A stretch of DNA of 64,000 bases from Physcomitrium patens (lineage: Eukaryota > Streptophyta > Bryopsida > Funariales > Funariaceae). Positions 32,165 to 43,856 of this stretch are shown one piece after another (the first letter of the stretch is position 1; each line of letters opens with the position of its first letter). The notes beneath the pieces are model-generated. The model saw only the letters and a list, made by a program, of their open reading frames with translations. It searched no databases and was not told the origin of the DNA. Made by a program: the position numbers and the translations under genes. The stretch spans positions 406,937 to 470,936 of the forward strand of contig NC_037274.1 of assembly GCF_000002425.4 (NCBI RefSeq), written 5' to 3'.

Positions 32165-33472
32165 GGAATTTTTTTTCCTCTTATAAGAGTTATCAACCTT
32201 GATCACGAAATTAACTCTTGGAGGAAGGAAGGCCGTAGATCTACATTAGGAATCTTAGAAATCAAGGGTGGAGATGTGGCCGCCCTTCTACAAGCCACCA
32301 CTCAATTTCATAAGAGTGGATTGGTTTCCTATGCCTCTCTTTTTCTTTCTTTGGATGAGGGCGAAGCCATGCCAAAGTTTGGTCTCAACCCTAACCCTAA
32401 TCTTATTTTTTTTGCTTCTTTCTTGATCTTAGATCTCATTATAAACTTAAGGAACATATGAGCATTGGTTTTGTGTCATAGGTGGCACTTGTTGTGGTTT
32501 AAAAGGCGCCCCTTTGCAATTAGTGGTCACCAACCATTTCTATAGTCAAAAGGGTTTGAGGGGCTTCGGATTCTCCTCAATCATTCTATGGTTTTTTATG
32601 ATTTGTAAGTGAAGATTTATCTTCACATATCCCTTGTTATAAGCTTTCCAACGAGCTAAGGCTTGCTCAATTTGAAGTTGAATTGAATTTTTGGTGAATT
32701 TTTGAGTGCAAAGAGTGGCTACCTTGGCAGTTTCAATAATCCAACTTTGAAAAGACATTTCTCAGTTCCACTTAAAGGAAAAATTAATGAAATTTCGGAA
32801 GTACAAGCATCTTTAACCTAAAATTTTATTGGCACAAATTACATTAAATTTAAAAAAAATTTGAATTTTTAACGAATTTTGAGTGAAGGGGTAGGCTGTA
32901 GTGGCAGGCCTAATGATCCAACTTTGAAGAAGCATTGCTTGCAGCTCAGGTACAAAATTGCCACGAAAGTTGCAGAGCAAAAGCATCTTGAAGTTAAATT
33001 TCCAATACCACAAAAATCACTAGATCTGGAGCTAATTTGGATTTTTTTTAATTTTGGGATAAAAAGGAGGTGCTTCACTCAATCCTTGGCATTGTCAAGG
33101 TACTTCTACTTGTACCTCTCTTAATTTTATTTTTTCTTTTTATTTTATTTTATTTTATTTTTTTACAGTAACTTGTAACTTCTACATTTCAAATTTGGCT
33201 TTAATTTTTAACTTTAAATCTTCTTTCATTTTTTTATTTTATTATTTTTTAACCTTTACTTTCTTTTTGTTTTTTACTATACTTTTATTTTTTAAAATTT
33301 ACTTTTAACTTTTAATTTTTAATCCAAACTTTAAAAAACTTATAGTTACTATGGATTAAGTATAATAACTTAATTAATTACTTTTACCATCAATTATTTA
33401 AGAAGTAAAAATTTATATATTTTTAAAAATGATAAAATAATAAAATAATAAAAAGTAAAAAAAACACCCTAA

Positions 33473-33503
<31 letters not shown>

Positions 33504-33705
33504 TAAAATAAAAAATAAACCAAATTAATTAATTAGAAGTAGAAGAAAGAATTATTTTGCATGTAGTTAAGAAGCGAGTTATAATTGTCAATATGAGTAA
33601 TGTTAGAGGATTTGATTAATAACTTGGTATTTTAATAAGAACAAGTAATAAGTAGATTAAAATTTAAATAATAGCTTTATTTTTAAATTCACATAGTTAA
33701 TTCAT
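32165..33705. repeat. Right arm of ~1.5 kb inverted repeat
   Basis: Reverse-complement partner of 24935-26420. Its right end meets the truncated 5' LTR of element E at about 33706. It includes AT-rich runs and the microsatellite at 33472. Short frames at 32276, 32546 and 32813 are not supported as genes. Confidence 0.75.
33472..33503. repeat. (AAT)n microsatellite
   Basis: About ten uninterrupted TAA/AAT units inside the right inverted-repeat arm. Confidence 0.9.
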
Positions 33706-33910
33706 TTATTGTGACAAGAATGAAGCCTTCTCCACTCTTGTCAACTCCTTTCTTATTTCTAGTCTAGTTTCAAGAGTCGTCATGTTTTCTAGTCTTTGGC
33801 AATAGCCATTCTAGTTCAATATATTATCACCTTTAAGTGATTTCTAAGTATTTTCGAGTGACACAAGAGTGTATTGAGATTATCTTTCTTTAGAGTTCAT
33901 GTCCTTGATA
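33706..33910 (+). repeat. Element E 5' LTR (U3 missing)
   Basis: Aligns with the last ~200 bp of the LTR at 39245-39797. It ends GTCCTTGATA at 33910. It contains the self-primer CACTCTTGTCAA at 33733-33744. The upstream half is replaced by the inverted-repeat arm, so promoter and heat-shock-like motifs are lost. Confidence 0.85.
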
Positions 33911-33912
33911 TT

Positions 33913-33924
33913 TTGACAAGAGTA
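33913..33924 (+). promoter_or_regulatory. Element E self-complementary primer site
   Basis: TTGACAAGAGTA begins 2 nt after the LTR end. Eleven consecutive bases (33913-33923) are complementary to the R-region sequence at 33734-33744; the twelfth is a G to A difference. Same position and sequence as in D. Confidence 0.85.
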
Positions 33925-33954
33925 CTAACATATTATTTCTGTCTTATTCTAGAA

Positions 33955-34112
33955 GTGAGTGGATTATCCTACTTCTATTATTGTATTTTGAAGATTACAG
34001 ACTACCCACCTTTAAACAAAAAATCTTATTTTCTAACATTGATCTTTTCCTTTGAGAGAGTGGATTATCCCTCTTTATAGAATTTGTTTTTAGAAGTTGC
34101 CGATAATCCTCT
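33955..34112 (+). promoter_or_regulatory. Element E leader motifs
   Basis: Four motifs: GAGTGGATTATCCT (33957), GATTACAGACTACCC (about 33993), GTGGATTATCCC (34060) and GCCGATAATCCT (34099), matching order and spacing in D and F. A short frame across them (to 34080) is similar to that of D (ILK-x-x-DYPPLNKKS, RVDYPSL). Confidence 0.6.
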
Positions 34113-34145
34113 ATTATTTAACTTTTGAATTCATTTGAGTTGTCT

Positions 34146-35186
34146 ATGGAAGGAAAAATCATGGATGCTACACTTGGTGGAAGTAAAAATAGATTTGCAA
34201 CTATTGCAAATCTTCATGAGCTTATCAACACTCTTAGGACCAAAATTTCACGCATCACCAACACCAACCATGGAAGCACTATTCCTACTACTATGGAAGA
34301 ATTTCATAGTCTATGCCTAGAAGTTGTGCAGTTGAAAGAAACAAGTCGACTAGCCTCACAACCAAATTCTAGGAGTTTTGCTTCTACAAGCTCGAAGGAG
34401 GCAAAGATTAGTATGCTTGAAAAGTTTGACGAAACAAGATCAAGATTTCGAGGGTTTTTATAACAAGTTAAACTCTACTTAAGATTGCATCCTTTCCAAT
34501 ACCCTAATGGATTTACTCAAGTTGGATTCATAGGTGAACTTCTATCTGGAAGTACTCTCTCTTGGTTTGCACCTTTGATGGAAAAAGATTCATGACTACT
34601 CTATGATTTGAACTCATTTTTGGAAGTATTTATGACTACATTTGGAGAAAGTGATCAAGAAAGGGTAGCAAAGACCAAGCTTGTATCACTATGACAAGGA
34701 TCACGTTCAGTCACCACATATGCCGCTAAATTCCAAAGTCTTGCTTGTGATGTGGACTTGAATGATAAAGCCCTTATCAATCAATTTCGCTATGGATTAA
34801 AGAATAATGTCAAAGATTTGTTATTGACAATGCCAAAAATAAATTCTTTAGAACAATTCATTGCTCAAGCTATTGCATGTGATAATCGTTTATTTGAAAG
34901 ACATCAAGAACAAAGATATGGCTGAAGAGGAAGAAGTCAAGTCATGGCAACACCTTCTAAGTTTTTGGAAACCTTTCCATCAAGGCCAGAGCCAATACAA
35001 ATTGATACGGTATGTTTTAAATCTCTCACAAAGCAGGAAAAGACTCGACAATGTCAAGAGGGCTTATGTCTATATTGCAGAGAAGCTAAACACACTGCTC
35101 AACATTATTCAATGAAGCAACGCAATCACAAAATGAAGAATATGATTGCAAAAGAAGACAATGTGTCGGAAAACGAGTTCCTTTAG
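34146..35186 (+). pseudogene. Element E gag
   Basis: ATG at 34146 (MEGKIMDATLGGSKNRF). Coiled N-terminus (LHELINTLRTKIS, EFHSLCLEVVQLKE), capsid (EKFDETRSRFRGFL, YPNGFTQVGFIGELLSG, LSWFAPLMEK, FLEVFMTTFGESDQE, YAAKFQSLACDVDLN, FRYGLKNNVKDLLLTM) and D-N-R-L-F-E-R, then knuckle CLYCREAKHTAQHY with the last Cys lost. Three stops (Gln or Trp codons), no net frameshift. It ends TAG at 35184-35186. The pattern resembles sushi/Tf1-group gag. Confidence 0.85.
35168..35174 (+). promoter_or_regulatory. Probable -1 frameshift site, element E
   Basis: Gag frame TCG GAA AAC GAG with heptamer G-GAA-AAC, ten bases before the gag TAG. The -1 frame is open through this region into the protease (LATIGTVRLES). 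Position equals the A-AAA-AAT of D. Confidence 0.5.
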
Positions 35187-35890
35187 CTACAATAGGAACC
35201 GTGCGGTTGGAATCATGTGCAACACCTAGTCAAGGTCTTATTCTCTCCTCAGATCCCTCACCTTGTTATACAATAGATGTGTGTTTAGGACCCAAAAATC
35301 ATAAAGTCTTTACATTATTAGATTCAGGAGCCTCAGCTTATTTCATAGACGAAGACTTTGTCAAAAAATAAAAAATATCATTGGTCAAGAAAATCAAACC
35401 CGTACATATAGAAGTCATAGATGGTCATTCGTTGTCTTCTGGTGATGTTACCCATGAGACTGTTCTTTTAGATGTAATAATTAAAGATCATAATAGTGTG
35501 GTAATATTTAATGTGATATGATCTCTTTTGAATTCAGTCATTTTAGGACTATCCTAATTAGAAAATACAAACCTCAGATAGATTGGATTTCTCGTAACCT
35601 TAACTTTTCTAGTAGTTTATTTCAAAATTCTATTAATCAAGAAGAAATACATAAGTCTAGTGCATCTAAGCCCTTACTAGTAGGGGCAAGAGCTTTCATG
35701 CATGCAGCCAAAGAGGGGTCATCTTTTGCTATATATGCCATATCTATTTCAGATAGTGAAAAGACGTCAAGTGGTATTTCTAGTAAATATCAAGAATTCC
35801 AAGATGTTTTTGAGAAGAAGAATGCAGATATTCTTCCAAAACATCGACCTTACGATTGTTCAATTGATCTTCAAGAAGGAGCTTAACTTC
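35187..35890 (+). pseudogene. Element E protease and linker
   Basis: [16 protein letters not shown] carries the intact DSG motif near 35330. VEVIDGHSLSSGDVTHE and VILGLS follow, a stop after VIFNVI, then DWISRNLNFSSS. The linker has PLLVGARAFMHAAKEGSSFA and [14 protein letters not shown]. Stops near 35371, 35520 and 35556 and a frame change make it non-functional. Confidence 0.83.
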
Positions 35891-36700
35891 CATTTGGACC
35901 AATCTACAGCTTATCACAAAACAAGTTGGCTACACTAAAGGAATATATTGACAAGAACTTGACTAAAAACTTCATACGCCATTCAAAATCTCCAATAGGA
36001 GCACCGATCTTATTTTTGAAGAAAAAAGATAGATCTCTACAGATGTGCGTAGACTATCAAGGCCTTAATAAGATCACCATCAAAAACACGTGTCCTTTAC
36101 CTTTGATTTCAGGACTTCTTGATCAACTCAATCAAGCAAAGATCTACACAAAAATAGATCTACGAGGAGCATATAACTTGGTCCGCATCAAAGAAAGAGC
36201 TGAATGGAAGACTGCTTTTCGAACTAGATATGGATATTTTGAATATAACGTCATATCTTTTGGACTCACAAATGCACCAACTGCTTTTCAACATCTTATG
36301 AATGATATTTTTCATGAGTTTTTAGATGATTTTACTGTTTGTTATTTAGATGACATTCTAATCTACTCTAAGAACACAGAAGAACATGAACTCTATGTTT
36401 GTTATGTGTTACAAAAACTAAGAGATGCAGGATTATATACCAAGTTGGAAAAGTGTGTATTCGACACTACTCAAGTTACCTTTTTAGGATACATCATTTC
36501 CAACGAAGGCCTTATGATGGATCCCAAAAATATTCAAATTATCATAGATTGAAAGATTCTAAGAATAATATTAGATGTGCAATGCTTTTTAGGCTTTGCA
36601 AATTACTATCAAATCTTCATCAAGAACTTTTCTCAAGTTACAACTCCACTTACGCGTTTGATTTGTAAAGACAAATTTGAGTGGAGTAAAGAAGGTGAAG
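35891..36700 (+). pseudogene. Element E reverse transcriptase
   Basis: [40 protein letters not shown] (catalytic Asp), [37 protein letters not shown] (catalytic YLDD intact), [14 protein letters not shown], then one stop at 36550 and VQCFLGFANYYQIFIKNFSQ. Uninterrupted for 208 codons (35926-36552), among the better preserved RTs here. Confidence 0.9.
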
Positions 36701-37260
36701 TAGCGTTTGATGATTTAAAGAAGGAATTTATTTTTACACCAATCTTGTATCACGTCAACTTCTCCAAGGTATTTTTTATGGAAACAGATACATCAAACTT
36801 TGCCTTGGGTGCCATTTTGTCACAAATAGGAGTAGATGACAAGCTCCATCTAGTAGCTTTCCATTCTAAGAAATTTTCAACAGTTGAGATTAATTATGAA
36901 ATCCATAATAAAGAGCTTCTTGTAATTATGGATTCATTTCAAGAATGGCATCATTATCTAGAAGGCACCTCAAGTCCAATTACCGTGTACTTAAATCATA
37001 AGAATCTCGAGTATTTCATGTCAACACGCATATTAAATCATTGTTAAGCTCGTTGGAGCATGTCTTTATCAAGATTCGAGTTCATCATCACTTATTGACT
37101 AAGAAAACAACAAGGTTTGTTTGATGCCTTATCTAGACATTCTTATCTTGCATCAAAAGAAGGAGATGTAGTTTTTGAGCAACAAACAATAGTTCTCTTC
37201 AAGCTGGAGCAATTCATCTTCAAATAATAAAATCAACATTGACTATTAATTTAACTTTTT
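36701..37260 (+). pseudogene. Element E RNase H
   Basis: METDTSNFALGAILSQIG (Asp), HSKKFSTVEINYEIHNKELL (Glu), YLNHKNLEYFMS (Asp position replaced by Asn), a stop at 37046, then SRFEFIIT and LFDALSRHSY. The hallmark EINYEIHNKEL...DSFQEW sequence is shared with fungal chromoviruses. Confidence 0.85.
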
Positions 37261-38663
37261 TCAAGCAAGTCTAGTTAAGTATGTCTTTAGACCCTCTTGT
37301 TCATAATATCAAGAATAATTCTTCTAAATCTCATGATCCCTCTAAATTTGAGTTCAAGAAAAATCTACTCTATTTCAAAGGATGCCTATATGTTTCAGAA
37401 GGAGAAGTACATTTACGTGTTCTTCAAGCTCGTCACGACTTTCTAACAGTAGGACATTTTGGATATAATAAGACTTTGGAGCTGATATCTAGGGGTTTTT
37501 GGTAGCCTCAAATGTGGAAGGTAGTCAAAGATTTTGTACAATCATGTGATGTTTGCTCAAGATCAAAAACTCCTCATCATCGACCTTTTAGACTTCTTCA
37601 GCCATTACCCATTCTAGAACAACCATGGTCTTTGGTTTCTATGGACTTCATCATAGATCTTTTAAGCTCAAGTTCTTATGACTCTATATTTGTGATAGTA
37701 GATCACTTCACGAAGATGGCACATTTTGTGCCATGTACAAAATCCATCACAGGTGAAGAAACAGCTAAGCTTTTTATTGATAATATCTATCGCTATCATG
37801 GATTATCAAAGGATATTATATCGGATAGGGAAACTCAATTTGTATCAAGATTTTGGAGAATCCTTTTTAAGATTTTACAAGTGGATATAAAACTATCTTC
37901 GACTTTTCATCTTCAAATTGACGGACAGACAAAGCAGGGAAATCAAGTCTTGGAGCAATACTTAAGATGTACCATCAACTATCAACAAGATGATTGGACA
38001 ACTCTTCTGCCATTGGCAGAGTTTTCTTATAATAATACGGTGCATTCTTCTATGCAATAAATACCTTTTTTTACCAATTATAGTTATCATCCACGACTTG
38101 ACACGTTTGATTTTTCAAAAGTTGATAATCCTGCGACAGAAGATATGGCAAATCGGTTATTAGAATTACATGCAATAATGAAGGTGCAATGAAAAGAAGC
38201 TCAAGAATGACAAAAGATAAATGCGGATGTTTATCGAAAGGAACAACCACCATTCTACATGAGCGATAAGGTATGATTACTTTGTCGCAACATTAAGACC
38301 ACTCATCCTTGTGACAAATTGGACTATCGAAGGCTTGGACCATTTTCTATTTCTGCACAAATCAATTTAGTTGCATATCATTTACATCTATCGAAGACAA
38401 TGAAAATTCATCCAATATTCCAAGTGTCTCTTCTTGAACCATATAAGACAGTGGACATACCAAAAAGAAGACAAGCTCCACCTCCTCTTATAGAAGTGGA
38501 CAATAATAAAGAGTTTGAAGTGGAAGAAGTCTTAGATTCAAGGCGGCGCCAAAATAAATTGAAATATCTTATCCATTGGCGTGGATATGATATTAGTGAA
38601 TGCACATGAGAGTCGGTAAAGAATCTTGTAAATGCAGTAAAGGCGGTGGAGGCTTTTCATTGA
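37261..38663 (+). pseudogene. Element E integrase with chromodomain
   Basis: Zinc domain LQARHDFLTVGHFGYNKTLE, a stop, then VQSCDVCSRSKTPHHRP. Core: VSMDFIIDLLSSSS (Asp), IISDRETQF (Asp), [16 protein letters not shown] (expected Glu lost, relatives have T-E). GPF segment YRRLGPFSISAQINLVAYHL, then FQVSLLEPYKTV. Chromodomain 38515-38660: FEVEEVLDSRRRQNKLKYLI, HWRGYDISECT, one stop at the Trp, NLVNAVKAVEAFH, ending TGA 38661-38663. The chromodomain would target integration to marked chromatin. Confidence 0.88.
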
Positions 38664-38781
38664 CGACATCCATCAAAATGAAGATAAAAATATTTTTTAT
38701 AAAAGAAACAAGATCTAGACAAGATAACATTCTACTTTCAATCTTTATTTGTAGCTTCTTTGTAGTTGTGATGTTAAGAAG

Positions 38782-39204
38782 ATGGAGAACCAACAACCAC
38801 TGAATTCGACTCAAGAGCCTTCATTTGTTGATCTATAGGATGAGACATTATGATTGTCACAACCTTCAAGACGACGCAATCGAGATGAAGATCTTCAAAA
38901 ATGACATGTTCTTCCTCGAATAGATGGCGAGATACAACGCATTTGGTATCACGACCTTAGAAGGGACTCCCAATATTTGGTGATTTTTCTAGAGGTAGAA
39001 ACAGCTCCTAATGGTATTCCAAATATTTTATTCAAAGGAAGTTATGAAGGCCTCAACAATGAGCAAATAACTGGGTGGTCTTCCCGCCCTGGTATGGGAC
39101 ACTACTGATGGTTGAGAGGCCCTATTAATCATCTTTGAAGAAAACAAAGATCAGAGTATGTGGCAAATACAATTTGTCGCATCATAGATTTCTTGAACAT
39201 ATGA
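38782..39204 (+). pseudogene. ORF3 copy of element E
   Basis: 141 codons from ATG 38782 (MENQQPLNSTQEPS) to TGA 39202-39204 with five to six internal stops. Key segments: LSQPSRRRNRDEDLQ, DGEIQRIWYHDLRRDS, NILFKGSYEGLNNEQIT, SSRPGMGHY-stop-WLRGPINHL. It lies between chromodomain and polypurine tract and shares length with G and H and sequence with F. No known family recognised; the W-S-x(5)-G-x-GHYRWL-x-GP-x-NHL core is the diagnostic part. Confidence 0.7.
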
Positions 39205-39230
39205 TGACCGCTCCTCGTAGAACTCATCCT

Positions 39231-39244
39231 AGAAGGGGGGATAA
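39231..39244 (+). other. Element E polypurine tract
   Basis: AGAAGGGGGGATAA directly abuts the 3' LTR. The matching tract in G is AGAAGGGGGGGTAA. Confidence 0.85.
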
Positions 39245-39797
39245 TGTCACGGACATACTCATGTAAGCTAGTAATTACATATATAAATAAATAGAAGTAA
39301 ATAAAAGTAGATAAAAGTAAGTCAATTCTATTGTATTTGATATGGAAGCTTCCTAGAAGCTTTATAGATGCTGCTTTGACTTCATAGGTGTCTTTAATTG
39401 ACTTTTTGGATTAGAAATGTGGTCAACAAGTTGGCCATGTGCCACACATGTTGTTAGCTTGAAGACCAAGTTAACTATGTAGTCTACACGTGAAAAAAAC
39501 TTGCTTTGTAAGTCAAGGCAAGTGTCCTACAAAGTCATCACATATTGGAGGTCCTATAGAATGTCGCCACATAGCCCCTAGTTAGATAGTATATATAGAG
39601 ACAAGAGTGAAGCCTTCTTTATTCTTCTCAACTCCTTTCTTATTTCCAGTCTAGTTTCAAGAGTGGTCATGTTTTTTAATCTTTGGCAATAGCCATTCTA
39701 GTTCAATATATTATCACCTTTGAGTGATTTTTAAGTATTTTCGAGTGATACAAGAGTGTATTGAGATTATCTTTCTTTGGAGTTTATGTTCTTGATA
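39245..39797 (+). repeat. Element E 3' LTR
   Basis: 553 bp, TGTCACGGACATA to TTCTTGATA. GAAGCTTC palindrome near 39349 in U3, TATATATA from 39590, and a decayed self-primer TATTCTTCTCAA at 39620-39631. The LTR end is fixed by comparison with 33910. Confidence 0.9.
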
Positions 39798-40439
39798 CAA
39801 TCTTGCATCCAGACTACATACTATAGGATATTTTCCATACTATTCACAATAATGAGAGAATTTTTTTGTAAGATCCTTGTCAATCTCAATCTCTTAGTGA
39901 ATCAATTGATTATTTATAGACAAATATCCATCCTAGAGAATCACATAGAATGGTCTCATATATAAATAATAGTATTCTTTCTTCAAAAAATTACAATGGC
40001 ACTTTCAAAGATAGTTATCAACATGAATAATATTAAAAATTTATTAAAAAAATGAAAAGATGCTATATGAAGATATCAATGGAGAAAAAATGGCAATATA
40101 ATGGCATACTACATTTGAGTAGGATTCATCCCAATTGCCTCAAGTATAATAAAACTTAAAAAACTAAATTAACATACTTAGATCCTAATGCACAGCACTT
40201 TATGTGAATTTGTATCAATTATATAGAAAAAAATATTAAAGCTACTCCTAGAACAAGCCAAGATAACTATATGGACATTATTGAGTAAGAGAAGATAACT
40301 ATACAAATATTTGGAAAAGACATATTTCTTTTTAGATTGAAGAAAAAAAAAGAACAAATCCATTCTATCACCAATAGAGGGACAAGGAGGATATATAGAA
40401 TATACTATCTCAAAGGAGGATATCAACCACAATACTATC
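39798..40439 (+). other. AT-rich stretch upstream of LINE
   Basis: No assignable feature; may include the 5' part of the LINE. Small open frames have no recognised motif. Confidence 0.4.
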
Positions 40440-41939
40440 TTTTTTGAATGATAGAATATAATATTATTCTTGCTTCTCTCAATGTTAAGTCACCTAGACC
40501 AAAATATGTAATTTATTTTAGGAAGCCTAATCTCAACTTGAGATTATTTTCATGCAAGAACATCATTAGAACATAGACAATTACATAAAATAGATAAGCC
40601 AAATCTTATTCAAAAGGGGCAAAAGTTTTTGTAATAATGTAATGTACTCCATAGATGAGAATAGGTATTTGGAAGGCATGACCATCTTCATATCATATAG
40701 ACTCTTCAATCGCATTCAAGATTATAGAGTAATTGAAGAATTTCTTGTCTAATTTATAATCATTAAAATAAAGAATAAATCAATCATTATATTGAATATA
40801 TACATTTCAAACACAATAAGACAAAGAGTTCAACTATGGAATATACTGAGCTAATATTTTTTCTTCCAAATATCTTAGATTGTAGATAGAAACTTCAATA
40901 TGACAGAACTAAGATCAAACAAGAATACCAGATTCAATATATCTAGTATAGACCAAAGAAAATAAGTGACATGGATTAATTTGATGATGTACCTCGGCAT
41001 CCTTAATAAGATCTACATGGATTCATATTGATAGATTGGGACAAAAAGATTCACATAGTAGAGACAAAATCCTACTTAGTTAGTTGCAAATCAATAAATT
41101 CTACATAAACTATAAGCTCTATATATAAGGAAGGTCATACGGCATCTAGCTACAAATTACATATACATTGGACCTCTTGGCCTCATTCTTTTAAATCTAA
41201 TATGTAAAGAAGAAGAAGCTAAATAAGGCCTACTTTAATCGAGATCACATATACAATATAAAAGTAAAAAAAAAAAATTATAATAGTATAAAAAGATGCA
41301 ATGGATAATATAGACCTTAAAACCTCAAGGAAGAAAGTCATGATGGCACTTGAATAGATACAAAGAATAAGCATCATATTAAAAAAAATAATGAGACAAT
41401 GTCAAATCTTATATATAAATTAATTTTAAGCAACTGAGAAAGTAGAGAGTTGTCCCTAAGGAAATTATATAGAATTCAAAGCTTAGATAAGCTTCATTAA
41501 GGCCTTAGCTTCCTTCAAAGAAATTAGAAGGAAAAAATTAGAAGAAATAAAAAATTAAACTACAACACCATGGAATAGAATAGGTGATAAATATTTAAAG
41601 GAATTTTTTGATTTCTACAAAAATAAAGATACAAGAGCCAACACTAGAGAATTTATTATTATCAATAATAAGAGCTTGAAAAAATAAGCCAAAGTAGCTA
41701 GCCTCATCTATCAATTTTATACAATCTTATATACAAAAAATCAAAGGATTAAAAACAATCAAGTAGCATCTAACAACTATCTACAAAGCATATTAAAAAA
41801 GATTATATACATACTAAATAAGGAGCTCATTACTTCTATCTTTATGATAGAAATAGATAAGGCCACAAAACACCTTCTAAAGAATAAAGCTGTAAGAGAA
41901 GATACCATCCTAAAAAATAAAGCTGCAAGAGACGAATTC

Positions 41940-42420
41940 TTTATCCAAATGTAAGACACAATAGACTAGGTTGTTTCCACACTCATCAACACTATTCTTA
42001 GTGAAGAATGCCTCTACAGAATCTTCAACAATGGATTAATTAGTCTCCTATCAAAAAGAAAATAGCATCAAACATAAAAAATTACTACTCTATCATGGAG
42101 TTAATAGTCATATATAGACTGACACCTAAAGTCTTTACTAATAGACTCCAATTAGTATTGCTAACCTACATCCATTTTTTACAAAAAAGATTCATCAAAG
42201 AATGATATATCTTAGATAATATATTATTGGTCCAAGAATCAATATACTAGGCCAAAGAGAGCCAACATGAGATAGTAATCTTACTAATCAATTTTGAAAA
42301 AGCCTATGACCGAATTAATTAGACCTTTTTCTAGCAAATGATAGAAAAATTAGGATTCTTAGAGCAATGGATGAAATAGACAACATTGTCATGATGCACT
42401 TAATTTAAGCATATCAAAGA
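41940..42420 (+). pseudogene. LINE reverse transcriptase, N-terminal half
   Basis: SEECLYRIFNNGLISLLSKR (INEGLI-LLPK-like), then RFIKE, ILDNILLVQESIY, HEIVILLINFEKAYDRIN (first catalytic Asp in FEKAYD, about 42297), MIEKLGFLEQWM. Frameshifts occur between blocks. This FIKGRYILDN/FEKAYDRI pattern is typical of LINE RTs, not LTR elements. Confidence 0.78.
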
Positions 42421-43856
42421 TATTTAGAGGATAATTAATTTTACTTGTAGGAAGAGAAAGAGTATAATGCTAATATATTTATAAATTTGAATAGAATTTA
42501 GAATATGAAATTTTTGTCTTGAATAGATTATTTGAGCTTAAGGATATCATCTTTTAAAATAGATACCCAACTCTGGTTCAAGATGGATATTGAAAAGAGA
42601 TTAAAAATAGAAATATTTGATATTAAAGATTTTTATTTCTATTATTTTTTATTATTTTGGAGGCTAGAGGTAAAAAAAAGAGAAAAAGATGGTTGCTAGA
42701 AATTTTTGGAAAGTGATAAAATTTACATCTAATTTGGGGTTTTGAAGGCCACTTAAGGTATTTTTATTTTTTTATTCTAAAATTTTGAGGAAAGTTAGAT
42801 CATATTGTTAGAATTTCAATAAACTATAGCATACAAGAAATGGAGCTATGAAAGAAGAAAACTATGCAAATTTATAAAAAAGGAGGTCAATGGAGTTTTT
42901 AGGCAGTGAGATTCAAGCTTGGTTAGAGATTTCTATGCCATTTCTTGTATTTTCTTCTTTTTGTTTTGAAATTTGAGAGAATCTGAAGCTTGTTAATTTT
43001 TTAATATGCTATTTCATGCAAGAAATGGAGCTATAAAGACAGAGATCTAAGCAGATTTGTCAGAAGGAGATCCTTGGAGTTTGTAGATCGTGAGATTCAA
43101 GACTGATTAGAGATTTCTATGCCATTTCTTGTATTTTTTTCTTCTTATTCTAAAATTTTGTTTGAAACTAGATCTTATTGTTAATTTTCCAACAAGCTAT
43201 TTTATGCAAGAAGAAGAATTGTAATGAGGGAGATTCACGTGAATTTATTGGAGGGGATTTTTTGTAGAGTTTTTAAGTGATAGAATTCAAGATTAGTTTG
43301 GAACTTTTAATGCCATTTATTGGATTTTATTTTTTTATTTTAAAAATTTCGAAAAAACTAGTGTTCATTGTTAGCTTTTTAATAAGTCTTAGCATACAAG
43401 AAAAAGAGCTATAATGAGGAAGATCCAAGCTAATTTATAGATAAGGGTTTTAAAGCAATGACTACAACAAGCAGCCAATTTTTTTTTCCTTGATTTGGCT
43501 CTCATTTCATCAAGATTTTATTTATAGAATTTAATAATTTAAAGTTTGTAACTTGAATTAAGCTCAAAAAGCTAAAATTTTCTTAAATTGAATTAATAAT
43601 AAGTAAGTTATAGATATTTTAATAAAATGAGGTTTAGATTTAAGATTTGAATTAGAAATTGGATACATCTTAGCACAAGAAAGAAATTAGTCTAAATTTT
43701 GAACTTAATCTTTGGCTATTCTTTTATATTTGACTTCATTTGGACAACATTGTACTTCTTATAATCCACTTGTAATGAAGGACCCTATGTTCTCTCAAGG
43801 AGGCTTGCCTTTTTAACATCGATATTTTATCAAAATATCTAATTAACCATCCTAGT
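42421..43856. repeat. Insertion in LINE with four ~188-bp tandem units
   Basis: The LINE frame stops being recognisable at about 42420 and resumes at about 43857 (VNE, then FTIERLIKKRCSLVPYLY). Inside, a unit containing TATGC/CATACAAGAAATGGAGCTAT recurs with marks at 42836, 43021, 43209 and 43399 (periods 185, 188, 190). No ORF. Possibly a solo LTR with internal subrepeats; the borders are approximate. Confidence 0.6.

Larger units (their letters stand above)
33706..39797 (+). mobile_element. Ty3/gypsy chromovirus-like element E
   Basis: 5' LTR lacking its U3 (33706-33910), primer site, leader, gag, protease, RT, RNase H, integrase, chromodomain, ORF3, polypurine tract and full 3' LTR (39245-39797). 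Gag keeps a single frame; pol has a modest number of stops and shifts. The missing U3 prevents a target-duplication test. Confidence 0.92.
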
